From contig CM018038.1 in assembly GCA_008638375.1 (NCBI GenBank), positions 16,328,515 through 16,392,514 on the forward strand: a DNA stretch of 64,000 bases, written 5' to 3'. Shown piece after piece: positions 48,801-61,471 of this stretch. A program made the position numbers and the translations under genes. The notes under the pieces are model-generated. The model was not told the origin of the DNA and made no database searches. It saw only the letters and a list, made by a program, of their open reading frames with translations. Origin of the DNA: Nyssa sinensis. Its lineage: Eukaryota; Streptophyta; Magnoliopsida; Cornales; Nyssaceae. Each line of letters begins with the position of its first letter. Position 1 is the stretch's first letter.

Positions 48801-51148
48801 CACATGCAGCCACACCTGAACTACTTCCTCGTTTTCTGAAGCACACTTTGGGATTTGATCTTTCACCAATATACGAATATAAGCCCCAGATGACTTCCTC
48901 ATTTCGGCTATAATAGCACCACCCTTGCCAAGGAGGCAACCAATTTGACTAGAAGAGACAAGAAGTTTTGCTATTACATTTTTCTCCTTGCTATCAGGTG
49001 TCGCCCTAACTATCCTGGACTGTACTCGAAGAACTGCATCTTGTGCAGCAGATATCCTATCATCCGGGTACTGCATTAGTTTGACTTTAATGTCAGCATT
49101 GTCACTTCTGGCTTGTATCAGTAACTGAATTGGCCGAGCAAGAAACCAAAGAATATGAAACCTAAGTATTTAAGCAAGTCAAAAGTGTTGAATCATACCG
49201 CTGGACCAGATATGACAACAATGCGGTCCTCTGAATCAGGTACTCCTTCCAGAATTTTGATCTCACAGCCAGTCTCGTGCTGAAGTGTCCTGACTATAGT
49301 TCCCCCCTTTCCAATTACACCTCCCACCTTCTCATCATGACACAATAATCGGAAGGTTAGGATATCTGGAGAGGGGTTCATATGGCCCGGAATACCACTT
49401 TCATGAAGTTTAGAAATCAGTGGAGGGGCAGTTGAATGATAGTCGGCACGATCACGAGGCCCAGCAGCATACGGTGCACCTAGAGGAGGGAAAGGATAGT
49501 TTGGCAATAGGTTTGATTCGGGCCTAGAAAGAGGATTGGCAAATGAATGAGAAGATGGCCCACTACGATTGGCAGTAAAAGAATCATGATCACGAGGTGG
49601 ATTCTCTAGAAGCTGTTGAGAAACAGATTGAAGAGCTTTCCTAACAGCATCCACTCCCCCAATAATCTGCAACAAAATTATAGAATATAATGATCAAATA
49701 CAACTTTATGAATCAAAGTTATTACTATCAAAATGTTCCACTAAACAAAATAAATAATATATGATAATATTACTGTTATCCAAGATAGCACTACTGACCA
49801 GTGTTGATTACGCATAGTTGTACACCTAAGAGCCCTTCAAGGTGACTGGGTAATTCTTAAGAGCTAGGCACCAATGCAAGATGAGGTGAGTGAGGCACTC
49901 AAACCAAAGTTAACCAGCAGTTGACCCAAGAAGGTAGGTGCTCAATCTTGCGCAAAAATGCCCAAGTAATTGGGTTTTTCGTTTTTATTTTCCAATCATG
50001 ACCCAACTTTCCGGTGGGTAATTGTTTAATGAATAAGCAACTAGCAAAGTATAAAATTACAATGTCTCGCATATAATAACATTTTTTTGTCGAATGTTTT
50101 CAATAGAAAGACAGTCCCTCCCTACATCCCTTCATTTATGTGTTTGTGCACTGCCCAGCTGCATCTAGAGTCTAGACCCATAATATGTTTTTTTCCTCCA
50201 GTCTAATATTAAAAAACAACAGTTATGCTATTGCTATACAGCAATTACAAGGACTTTAAAGAGCCTATGCCGTAATTGCCAAAGTAACCAAAGTGTCATC
50301 ACTACGGCATTTTAACAATCATGGTAATTGTATTTGCATATGAAAGCAACAGAAAAAATATACAGCAGTAATGACAGTATAATCTCATTACAGATGCATA
50401 AAATGGTTAAATTTTAGCTTACAGGTGTTGAAATCAAAATTACCTGAACGAGCTCATCAGAAGGGGATGCAAAAGGAGGTAGTTGGTCCCTAGGAAGAAT
50501 CCGAATCTGTGCCCCACTTTCAGAAGTCATTTGCTTGATCACACTGCCACCTTTTCCCAGAAGGCAGCCCACTTGACTGGAGAGCACAAGCAACCTCATA
50601 ACAAATGTGGAAGACTTGTTGCTCTCTTCATCCCCTCTGTCCATCTCTGATTCACCTTCAACTATTCTTTCAAAAACAAGTGACAGAGCCTTCTGAACAG
50701 ATGAAGCTCCCTTCTCAGGTTGTAAATCTTCCACAGGAACAGATTGTTTATCTTCTTCATCTTTGCCATGTTCTTTGGCATCATCACCCTCCTCAGTTGT
50801 GTTAGTCCCTTCACCGTCCTCCTTGCTCCTCTCACTATGGACTTCGTTCTCTTTATCAGAACCTACAATAACAATTACTCTCTCATCACATCCAGGGATA
50901 GTTTCCTCAATTCTGACCTTTGCACTGGTTTCCTGTCTTATTTGTGATATGATGCTGCCACCCTTTCCAATAACACTACCAATTTTGGAAGCAGGGCAGA
51001 GTACACGAAAAAGAGTGCTGCCTGGAGAGATTTTCAATGGTAGAGTCTGTGAAGTTTTACTTGCCGATTTTTGCCGCTTCCCTTTGCCATTTGCCTCTGT
51101 AAGACTCCGATCGTATGGTCTCTTGGAAGGCGTCAATGGAACTGACAT
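45820..51148 (-). CDS. Five-KH-domain RNA-binding protein (HEN4-type family), complete, seven coding exons
   Basis: Nuclear-type poly(C)-binding-like RNA regulator; relatives include Arabidopsis HEN4, RCF3 and At4g18375/At5g46190. Exons (minus): 51148-50444, 49666-49199, 49070-48816, 48544-48200, 47911-47832, 47655-47544, 45963-45820; all splice phases agree and give about 702 residues. KH1 GKGG at residues 61-64, KH2 198-201, KH3 354-357, KH4 439-442; KH5 (VEVVIPRSLLPSIYGEAGG) has GEAG at 644-647, usual for the last domain in this family. N-terminus MSVPLTPSKRPYDRS with basic GKGKRQK looks like a nuclear signal. An acidic linker (residues 100-145) separates KH1 and KH2; a P/G-rich stretch lies before KH5. 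An in-frame ATG 30 codons upstream (51238) exists, but TTTCTGCAG just before 51161 suggests a 5' UTR splice acceptor, favouring 51148. Confidence 0.92.
45964..47543 (-). other. Last intron of the KH gene (1.6 kb)
   Basis: Large for this gene. The part 46676-46990 resembles an LTR or gene leader (TATATATAGAGA followed by a CT-rich tract with TCTTCTTTCTCTTCTCTC), so it may be an old inserted fragment, but I could not define ends or duplications. Open frames in it (46238-46450, 46269-46514) are not recognisable. Confidence 0.4.
47691..47727. repeat. (GAGTT)n pentanucleotide run in a KH-gene intron
   Basis: Seven copies of TGAGT, one with a C change, in the intron between coding exons 5 and 6, close to exon 6. 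Confidence 0.9.
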
Positions 51149-54100
51149 GTCTAGTATGTCTGCAGAAATTATGGGAAAATTGTAGAAACTATAATTCACC
51201 GAAGGAGAAGAGGGGGAAAAATTCAAAAGTGTGTTCATGACCGAAATTCATAATATGCAAATGGATTGCTTAACTTCTATTTACAAGGAAGCCCATTTAT
51301 TGAACTGAATATTCAACAAATGAGGAACATAAGTTTTCTGTAAGGCTATTTTAGTAGCAAAAAATTAACGTTAAATATGCATACCTTCTTTGCTGAACAT
51401 AGAAAAAGGCAATAATAACACAAGTTATAATGGTATCCAAATGCAGTGGTCATGCATGTTTAGAGAAGAAACATCCTCATGAGAAAGAAGGCTTTGGACC
51501 CATACACCATCCAAAAGGACTTTAAATCTAATGGAAAATGTTCATGGCAGTCGATCAAGTCATTAGCTCCTCCTTAGTTTGTTGAGTTTTAGCATATTGT
51601 TTGCACCTAGTTCAACGCATGATGGATTTGCTGCCTGTCGGTCCCTCATATGTGTAAAGTTGAACCAAGATGCCACGTGAAAGCCAGGTTATCGGATCAT
51701 CCATAGAAACTTGGATCAACAATGTGGTGAACTGTATTTTTTTTTTTCAGAATGATCATGTTGGTTCCTTCCACAAGTTGATGTATTTCATGCTTTAGCT
51801 TAATTAAACCCCCCCCCCCCCCCCCCCAATTTTTAATTTTCATAGGGCCTCCTTGAAAACTATAATATGTATATTTTCAGTTTTTTCACCCCTTAAATAT
51901 AATTTCTGGATCCACCAAAGCAAAGGGCACTTCCAAAATGATCCTAAGATTAGCTCCCCTACTAGAGTCTAGCACATCCCTCTTTGAGCCATTCTCCCCT
52001 AAATAGAGTCCATCCTTATTCATGTTTTCCTTAAGACTCCCATGGTATACTTGCTTTATAACATTCACCCTACCGCTATTTGATTGCTTGGAACTCCCAG
52101 AAGTTCCTTTAGTTTGGTGCGCAATCATTGTGTGGCTTTCATACAATGCCATGATCCTTTCTCGCAAGTCTCAAGCTTTTGTGATTTGGTGACTTAAGTT
52201 GTGGATTCATCAAAGCTCAACTCGCATAAATGCTGTGAAAAAAGTTACACTTTCTAAAGTAGAATAAATCCTTGTAGTGTCTTCTGGGACACCCAGTGTC
52301 ATGTCACCACATTGACTGCTGCTCCTTCCATGTGCCCTTACCACGTATCCTTCATGTTAATCACGTGCACTCACTACTGAAAATACAAGCTATTCAAGCT
52401 CCACTACAGAACAAGATCATATTGTTCATGAAAGGTACACTTGTACAGCCTTCTTCAATATACTTTCCAAGCTAATCTTGACTTATCAGCCCAATTCTCT
52501 CAATTGCCTCGACTTTCACATTTTCACATCAACACAAAAATACTAGTCATCAGGCATGCAATTACCAAATGAACGTAACCTATTCCCTTACTCTGCCTCT
52601 CGTTAACATACATCAAAAATATTTTTGGTCATTTTGAAAAATAAGGAGTGTTTGATATTAAGTTTAATAGTCATTTGGTTATGTTATTTGCTAAATCTTA
52701 TTCTTCTTAGGATCCATTAAGTCCAAGTAAATAGACAGAAAGCCTCCATTATTAAAATATATCTCATTTTAAAATCAATCTACTTTCCACCCTTCCTATT
52801 TCCTAAAAGTTACTATTTCTTGAGGAGTTCCCAATTTTAGTCCAGGCTGGACCATTTGCTTGGGCTGGTTTAGCATCTATTCTATATTTTAAATGAGAGG
52901 GCATACAACAAGTGCGCTCCAGCTTCTTTCCATTCTATTTCTATGTGTACATAGCAGGCCTGAGTCCATCACTCTCTTGCCCTGCCCCCTCTCCTAAATG
53001 CACCGTGGTTAAAACCACTGCCTTTTCAAATTTTTTTTAAAATGAAAATGACAGTTGGTCTAGAATCAAACCCAAGTCTTTTAATTTAATTCCCTTGCCT
53101 TTTAGCCCTTATTTTGTGTTTTAAATCTTAACACGCCCACCCATCCTCTCTTTTTTTCTTCTTTTTTTCTATTTTGATGTGTAACACCTCCCACCTATCT
53201 TTTAAGCGAAGTAAATACATGAGAAAGCAAAATGTTGCAAGTGTGATGGACCCACTATATGATGAATTGTTAGAAGTGGTTTTGGACCCACTTTGTTGCA
53301 AAATAAAATAACATAAAATAAGCGTCATTTAATATGCTTTTTATTAAAACATTTTATACATCTTTTTATCATTTTTTTTATCAGTATATATCTTTTTATC
53401 AAATAGATAAAACTAATAAATAAATATGATTTTTCACCCACTTGATTTAGCATGTGAGAATTATCATACGTGAACTAACCTTCAGATTTATCAAATCCCC
53501 AAATTCAAAGACCCAGGGACACACTTAAGTAGTCATAGTTTTTAAATATTTTTCATTTATTTTGTACTATCAAATGGTGTCATATGTAACATTGAATGTT
53601 CAACATGGACATTTCGCTTATTTGAAGCAACTGTGTAAAAAAAGGATATAATAAGAGAGTTTTATGCAAAGTTTACCACACATGCTTATTAGGTGTATAG
53701 TCCAACGAGGCATGTTGTGCATATATATCATACTCATACCCATGTATAAAGAAAAATCCACTATAAAAAATCAGAACGGCAAGAATACATTTATAATTGT
53801 GTAATTCAAGACAAAAATACAAAAATATGGCATCATTTATATGTTGGTTCTTGGCAAATAGTATCACATTCTTGATACATTTTTTAAGCATATTGCCTAT
53901 AATCAACAAATTTAACAAACAAATATATGCTTTGTGGGTATATTCAAACAAGACTTAACCTCGTACATGCAAATTTGTCTATTTTTGTCTCGTCTCTCAT
54001 CTCAACTATCAATAGATAGTTTTAGTAAAACACGTCAGTCTTCAAACCAAATAAACTAACTGCAAACATCTCACAAGTTAGAGTAAAAACAACAAGTGAT

Positions 54101-54559
54101 GGCAAGCGTGGCTCATGAGTTATATAACTAGCAATTTTGCTACTGATGGTCAGAGTGAAAGAGTTAGGACTATTACCAATTTATATTGTATTATGTTTCC
54201 AACTTTTACAGCGTATGGAAGTTTTTCTCATTTGTATGTATGTGTTTCTTTTATTTTATTTTATTTTTTTACATGATTCTTTCCATTCCTGCACGTCACA
54301 TGGGTTTGCTACAAGGTATATTTATCTAAAAGCTATATTTCAAAAAATTGAACCTTTTTTGTTTACTATTCCGATTAGTTTGTTTTAGAAGGTTATACTT
54401 GTCTAGGAAGTTTTCTAAAGTATATGAGGCAAGATCCACAACACTAAAGTGAGATTGTAGTGAATTGATTTAAATTTGAGGATTTGCGTGAAAATGATTT
54501 GAAGGTGTCCAAATGAGTTTCAAGAAACATATGATTTTGAGGAAAAGGAAGACGAAGAT
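51149..54559. other. Region upstream of the KH start codon, possibly 5' UTR intron
   Basis: No recognised coding exon. A poly-C run lies at 51811-51827. The minus-strand open frame 52167-51886 (with NLRIILEVPFALVDPE) is not something I can name. If the distant leader exon near 58.7 kb is real, all this is intron. Confidence 0.4.
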
Positions 54560-54809
54560 TGTTAGAAAATATAATAATAAAGTTATATCCTCTCTAACAA
54601 CTTAAGCTTTTAGATGAGTTGACAATTTCACCTGGTATCAGAGCAAGCAAAAAGGTCATGAGTTCAAATCTCACTATCACCCCAAAAAATATAAACTAAC
54701 ACATGTAGGTTCAAAGTGGCCACATGTGAGGGGGCGTGTTAAAGAATATAATAATAAAGTTACACCCTCTCTAACAGTTTAAGCTTTTAGATGAATTGGT
54801 GATTTCACA
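54560..54809 (+). mobile_element. TRIM (miniature LTR retrotransposon), 250 bases
   Basis: Two ~73-base LTRs (54560-54632 and 54737-54809), both TGTTA...TTTCAC, bracket a primer site TGGTATCAGAGC (54633-54644) and a polypurine tract GTGAGGGGGCG (about 54726-54736). Exact five-base duplication AAGAT at 54555-54559 and 54810-54814. It has no coding capacity and must have been moved by another element's proteins. The last base of the 5' LTR is C where the 3' LTR has A. Confidence 0.88.
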
Positions 54810-54814
54810 AAGAT

Positions 54815-55334
54815 GAAGAAGAAAGATTCAAGGCGGTGCCCAATTAGGACCTTGCATAATTTACTTTGAATCTAGCTGAATCTTATTGTAAGGAATCTTT
54901 AAGTTAGTTTTCTGGTAGTTCTATTTCATAAATGTTGTCAATTGTATTTTTGTAAGTTCAATATCTGCTAAATTGGATATAGTTGTGGTCCATGGGTCAT
55001 CTTCTAAGTTAAGCTTTGGTATTGGGTCCTTCTTGTTGGGTTTTGAATGAGTTTATATTGAGTTTTATTAATAAAAGAATTAAGTCTCCTTTTTTTGGAG
55101 TCCAAGTCTTATTAAAACAAGGAATACCTAAAAGTCTATGTAACACTTTCAATTCAATAGAGAATTTGTTCTAAAGGACTTTTGTATTCATTACTCTTTT
55201 AAAATCATGTGATGTATTTTTAGCCTTAGGTGTGATGCCTATGGGAGCCCTAGGTGAGATGTCTAGTCCATCCTTCTATTTTTCTTCTTTTTCTCTTTAA
55301 TTTCAGCACTTTTAAACTTTTCAAAGCTCCACAA
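54815..55334. other. Spacer between TRIM and LINE
   Basis: No gene or element boundaries recognised. Confidence 0.5.
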
Positions 55335-55574
55335 GAGATTTATCAGGGCTGTTATACTGATAGAAGCTACCTTGCCCGAGCTTCAAAGCAATGGTGTAAT
55401 CTAACACCTATAGTTTTCGATGTATAATGCCACACATAGATATTATATGTTTACGTATTTGTAGCATACTAGCATGATATCTATATTTATGTGTGTGTGC
55501 CTTGTTGGTTCTATTTGTTACTGTTTCTCGTCCTTTTTTGCTAATCATGTTCATATAACTTGTTTTCAAGAAAC

Positions 55575-56690
55575 AATGAAACTAGTGGGGAAAAGGGAGA
55601 GTTTCCTACAGATAGGTCAGAAAACACTTGAAGTGGACAACGTCGAAGGGAAAGAAAGCCCTTTACCCCAGATCATTGAAAGAGGAGTGAGATCTGTTCG
55701 GAGGATAAGTGTAGAGGAAGATTGCCTGCAATGGCTTTGTCGAAGACTCGAAGAGATGGAGCGGAAACCAGTTGGTTGCCGATCTACAATAGTTTTTCGT
55801 GGTCGACGAAGAAGCTTGATGATGATCAAGAAATCAAATGAAGAAGGGTTTTTGTCCATATCGAAGAATGGAATGGTGAGTTGAAAAGAATGATTTATGT
55901 TCCAAAGGTTAACAGAGGTTGGGGATGCGGAAGGGTCGCGATGGCTTTTAGACAATGAGGAAATCTGCTGCGGAAGGGAGTGGTCTCAGAAGGTTGATCA
56001 TTCATAGAGGTTGCACAAATCATGGGGTGGTCGGATTCAACTACAAAGGTACTGGATAATGATCACAGTGGGTGGGCAGATGTTGTAGTTGGTCCTTCTT
56101 CATGATCTGAAAGGACGGAATTTCTTAACCGTTGTTTGGTCAGAAGAGTGGGTTTAGAGATGGAGGCAGGACTTGAACAAAGGAAGTTTCAAGAATGGGT
56201 GAATAGACTATGGGGAGTCTCGGCAGGTGTCAGAGTGGTTGATATGCATGGTGCTCTGTTTCTGTTTGAATTCTCGTCGATAGAGGAGGCGATAAGAGTC
56301 TTGGAAAGGAAGGATTGGATAATCGATGGACCCCCTGTGTTGTTAGATAGATGGATGGCAGAGGGTTTTTGCCACAGAAAAGGATGGGAATCTTCGGAAG
56401 TTAGAGTGAGAGTGATGGGCCTAGCAGCATTCTTGTGGTGCAAGAACTTTTTTCGGCAACTGGAGAATCTCTTTGGAGAGTATATCATTGTTGATGAAGA
56501 CACAAGGAGTAGGAAACACCTTCGATGGGCCAGAATTTTGGTGAAGGCTCCACAAAGAAATATTCTGGCAACAGCAAAGATTAGATTGGAACAGGGGGCT
56601 TCAAAATCCTCATTTGGGTGGAAAGTGGACCGCACTTTTTGTCGGTGGCGGAAATTGCAGGGGGCCCCAATTTTAGGAAGAATTTGCAGG
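55575..56690 (+). pseudogene. LINE ORF1 remnant (DUF4283-like)
   Basis: 55575-55884 (from MKLVGKRESFLQIGQK) is the N-terminal part; after stops and shifts, 56136-56690 reads ALFLFEFSSIEEAIRVLERK, GPPVLLDRWMAEGFCHRKGW, VRVRVMGLAAFLWCKNFFRQ and VDEDTRSRKHLRWARILVKA, the nucleic-acid-binding ORF1 domain of plant L1-like LINEs. Not intact. Confidence 0.75.
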
Positions 56691-57232
56691 ATTAGGAAGT
56701 GGAGGAGATTGTGTCTTTATTGGCCATTCTTCACAATATTCGGTTGGATAGGGGAAACGAAGATTCTCTATGTTGGAGGGTGGATTCCAAAGGGGAGTTT
56801 TTGTTTAAATCCTTTTATTTACATTTGACTAGTAATAGAGTAGTAGACTTTCCATGGAAAGCTATTTGGTGCTCCAAAGCCCCTTCGAAGGTGGCTTTCT
56901 TCATGTAGATGGTAGTGTGGGGGGCCTCCATGAACTTTAGATAATTTAAAGAGAAGGGGTTTTCTCTTAGCTAATGGATGGTGTGGAATCTTGTCCCAAC
57001 TCTTTTTGGTCATTTGTGAGTGATGTCATGGCCAATTGGAACTTTGGTCGAGATGTGGCATACTACTCGAGTCTCTTGTAATGTTAGAAGAGTGTGGAGG
57101 CTCATTCCTTTTTGTATATTTCTGTGTATATGGAAAGAAAGATATAATGGGATTTTTGCAATGGAGGTAACCCCTATAAATAGGTTTAAAGATAGGATTT
57201 TACACCTTCTTTACTTTTGGGTTATGGAATAG
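56680..57232 (+). pseudogene. LINE ORF2 C-terminal remnant (zf-RVT region)
   Basis: EDSLCWRVDSKGEFLFKSFY and FPWKAIWCSKAPSKVAFFM, then after stops RRVWRLIPFCIFLCIWKERY. This is the zinc-ribbon tail that follows reverse transcriptase in plant LINEs. A TAG stands at about 56693 where relatives have Trp. Confidence 0.8.
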
Positions 57233-57379
57233 TTTCCTTGTAATATTGATTCTTTTGTTGGGTTCTTGGGGGTTTAAGTAGCTAGTTGTAAGCTCCCCCC
57301 CTTCTATAGTTTTTGTGCCTCGAGCAGCTTTAATAGAATCCCCTTTACTTTAAAAAAAAAAAAAAAAAAAGCTCCACAA

Positions 57380-58665
57380 CCAGATTTGTTATAACCACCT
57401 TGCCAAACCAATTCTCATCCCTCTGACCATTTAACTACAAGCCTAAAAAAACACATTCCAGCCCCAAAATTACCAATCCCCAGTCCTGTTCACAGCACCC
57501 TAATAAACAGCCCACTAGCTCTTCCTATCCTTATTTAAAGCCTTAAACACCAATCCTTTCTTACACCCTTTACAACCCTAAAAGTTGATATTTCCACCAA
57601 CCCTTTGAGCCACAAAACCAATAATAACCAGCTTATAAGAAATAAAAACTTATCCTCACCGCAGCCAATACCAATTTTGGTAGCATAACTTGTAGGAAAG
57701 TCCCCACACTTGTCATATATCGTGATTAGTAACTTATTGCCCCCCTTTCTCTATTATGATTTTCTGTTCTTTTTCTTTTCTTTTTTCAATTACTTGCATT
57801 CGTTGTCAATAAATTCTAGCAAGCTCTGTATCGTTCAAACCTCATCTATTCTAACCCAAATCCATCTACAAATGAAACCATTCTAACTTGAGCCAACCAA
57901 AAAAGTGAATGTAATCAAAAATCCTAATTTTCAAAGCACTCTAGCATCATATCCTCGTATTGGTTTGGAACTCATGCCCAATGCCATTCCCACCAAGATG
58001 TTTAAACCATTTGGAAATTTTAATCTTCAATGCTTACTTCCTTAACTTGAATATCTTTGCAAGGTGGAGCTGTGTGGCTTGTGGAATTTTGTGATTAGGT
58101 TTGACAATGTTTTGTTTTCAGCTTAGATTTTTTTAAAATGCAAAATTGGGTAGCTGTTTTAAAAAAGATTCATGGTCACACACCAGCTTCAACAGTGAAT
58201 TCGCATTTTCGATGCATTATCCAATAAATGCAAAATATTAAATAAATTAAAATTTAAAAAAAATAAATCATTATGAGTGATATCCACTACAATGTACTGC
58301 CGGCTAAGATAAAATCATAAAACACCACTGTAACCATTCAACCAAAAGAAAGTTTCATTGAGAGTTGGACCCACTCATCAGAAATCGATGCACAAGCACA
58401 AAGCAATCATACTGATACAAATGCAACACAGACCCGCGACGCATCGCCTCATCCTACAGTATAGAATCAATCTACAATCATTTTCAGTTCCTAATCTGAG
58501 CTCCTATCAAACAAAAAGAGCTTCAATAATAACAATTGCAGGCGGAGGAGAAACAGTACGATTTTGTTGCAATACGTACGTATGTGTATATCATTGTAGA
58601 GAGAGAAAGAAACAGAACAGAGAGAGAGTTTATTTGAGGAATAATATGAATCAATGCCGACTTAC
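57380..58665. other. Spacer after the LINE
   Basis: No recognisable exon or element; short open frames only. Confidence 0.45.
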
Positions 58666-58795
58666 AGTTCCAGTTAGCCACAGATTTTTGAGTTATTGGT
58701 ACCGATTTCAGTAGAACAATAAAGCTTCCTTCACCACGTCCGCAAAGGAGATGCAATCACAATATGAAACCCTTAAATTAGGGTTTTATATGAAA
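58666..58795 (-). promoter_or_regulatory. Candidate distant promoter and 5' UTR exon of the KH gene
   Basis: On the minus strand: a TATAAAAC box at about 58780-58788, next to AAACCCTAATTT (a telo-box-like element common near plant housekeeping promoters), then about 100 bases of ordinary composition ending in a strong donor GGAACT|GTAAGT (exon edge 58666). The nearest minus-strand coding is the KH gene, 7.5 kb away, which has a plausible 5' UTR acceptor at 51161. The link is inference. Confidence 0.3.
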
Positions 58796-60476
58796 CTCGG
58801 ATGCTCACCTGACCGGGACGGTTTGACAGCAAAATGAATTGAAATATTATTATGAGAGTCTGAACCGTGGGGGAACTTTAATGAGCCGGATGGTTCATCC
58901 AATGTGTTCGGTTCAATATGTGATAGCTTACGATTGCGTCACGGTAATATCTTCATACTTGGACAAAATATTTTACTTCGAGAAATAAGAAAGTATCATC
59001 ATATCACATGAGAGTATATCAATTGTTGAGTTCAGTTTTATGCCGAAATCTTCTGTTCAATCACCATCTCAATTACAAAATTGAGAAAATTCTTTAGTGG
59101 CACGTTACCACATGATCCATCTGACCTATTGAAAAACACCTCCCTTAACTAACCAAACATATCCCTTAACTAACCAATCATAACTATCGTATTCATATGA
59201 TTTTACTATGATTTTAGGTTAGACAGTATTTGGTATCAAATTAAATAGAATATCTGTCACAATCTTAATTTTTTATGTATGTAATTATATGATATATTAT
59301 ATGATTATATAATTTTAATTACAAAATAAAAATAGTATTAAATAAAAAATATATGTGTGTATTACATATCTAACAAATTGTGGTTAAGACACGCACCTGA
59401 GTAGGAATAAATTTCTCCTACTTAGTTTAGAATAAAGTATTCTTCTTTTGGGTTTTAACTAAACTTATAAATATTAAGTTTTGAGAAAAAATTATTTGAT
59501 GTGATAATTTTATGAAATAATTTTTCCAACTAAGCATGCAAATTTACAAGATATGTATCATCTCAGGCATTACACAAGATAATGTTCTATTTTGTTTTTT
59601 AAAAATGAAACCTAATGCTACATTAAGTAAGAGCAATGAAAATTTGAACCAAAAAATGGGGGAAATGAGAGGATTAAATGAGAATGGAACAGATTTGGGA
59701 AGAAATACCACAACCCCACAAAGGTTTAGAGTGCGATTGGGAAAGGGTTACTCTAAGTCGCCCTATTTATATAGAAATTTTACTAAATTATCCCTTACAC
59801 TTCGTATAATATCTAAATTACGTAGGCATATAAAATGTCATATTCTCCATTAGGGTTGATAACATTCGGGATCGACAAAATGCCTCTGGTTAATCTCACA
59901 CCAAGGTCTGCGTCCCTTCCCTTTATGGTATCACGTTCTTTTTTATATGAGTTTTGGTCATCTTCGAGATTGCATCATGCTTTTTCCAATCGTCTATCAT
60001 CGATTGAGTTTTGACTTTAAATCATCAGAAAGATTGCTTCACCGTCCTTCACACATTTTTCGATCGCCATCTAAACTCTGTTTGTGTAGTCAACTTTCTA
60101 ATGTTGGTCAGTTTCTATTGATCGGTGAGTTATGATTTTGACTATTTATATATATTATCCAATTTGAAGATCTAACTTTTCTATGAGTGTTTTGATATAA
60201 TTAATTCGTGATTTTTACTTCTAATTTTTTTGTTGTTAAATTTGTTAATGCTTCTATGATTAAGTTTAGACGATTGGCGTGATGTGACAAAGATGGGGGA
60301 GGCATCATTCACGCAAGATGGGATTGGGATAGGAGTGCCGCACCATTGCCATTCCTACCCCATTTCCCCTCCCCCTCCATTGATTTTCATATACCAAATA
60401 AGTAAAAAAGCTTCATTCCTTTGTATGTACTTAAAAATATTTTATTAAAAAAATTGGTTTGTCACTAGGTGACCTA
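58796..60476. other. Spacer
   Basis: No gene recognised. The plus-strand frames at 59536-59853 and 59947-60135 match nothing I know; 60290-60385 has G-rich/C-rich complementary patches (GGGGGAGGCATC, CCATTTCCCCTCCCCC). Confidence 0.45.
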
Positions 60477-61434
60477 TTGTAATACCTCAACCCAAATAAA
60501 ATAGAATAATTGTATTTATATCTCAAAAAATCAAATAATAATACCAAGATCAGACCAAGCCCATGAGCATAGTACCAAAAGTAAACCGAGACCAACTCAG
60601 ACCAAGAACATTAGACCCCAAAATATATCGAATTGTCACGATAAGTAGTATACAGTAAATGGGTACGAACACCAAGGTAAATAGTAGAAGCTATGATCTC
60701 AAAAAATTACGGGATTAGGAAAAGCCAAATACGAACAAACCGAGCCAATAAATATAATACCAAACTAGACCTGAATTATTATAGTAAATTGTGTACAGTA
60801 ATAGGCACACAGTTCGAGACAAACAGTACGGTTCACCGATTTAGTAATATAAAATTTAAATATATGAGAATTGAATTTCAAGCAACCCCGAGTACCCTAG
60901 GATTATCGTAAGAGAAAGTCAGACAGTATAGAGAATCGTGCACGTAAGTTCATACATACCTCGATATACATACATGATATATTTCCATACGTACAAGGAC
61001 ACATATATCTATATAGACATATGACAATATATATATATATATGTATATATACGTATAATAGTATATATTATATGGTATAGGTATATGTGAAATGCATGTA
61101 TATATATATATATATATTAAGGTATATATATATATATATATACAAGCAAATATATATTATATAGGTAGCATGCAAATACATGCAAGTGGGTGTGTGCTTA
61201 AAAGTGAGTGTTGGCAGCAAGTGTGTAGTGTGTGTGTGTGTGTGTGTAAACATATTATATATTATATTATATATATACAAATATCTAAGTTAAAATTGAA
61301 ACAAAGAAATCAGGAAAAAAAAAAGAAATTAGGAAAAAATAAATAAATCAGAAAGGGGAAAAGAAAAGTCAAGGAAAAGGGCTAAGGGAGGAACAGAGAG
61401 AGAGAGTAGTAAGAGAAGCCGAGAGGGGCGGTGG

Positions 61435-61471
<37 letters not shown>

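Larger units (their letters stand above)
55335..57370 (+). mobile_element. Internally deleted L1-type LINE with poly(A) tail
   Basis: About 2 kb, ending in a poly(A) run (57352-57370). AAAGCTCCACAA occurs at both edges (55323-55334 and 57368-57379), a likely 12-base target duplication. It keeps ORF1 (DUF4283-like) and the far C-terminus of ORF2 but lacks endonuclease and reverse transcriptase. The 5' boundary is uncertain because loose similarity between the flanks continues about 40 bases past the duplication. Confidence 0.8.

Noticed and set aside
50605..51185. Plus-strand open frames opposite the first KH exon
   Set aside because: Shadows of the KH1-KH2 coding exon, which has clear domain motifs and splice sites.
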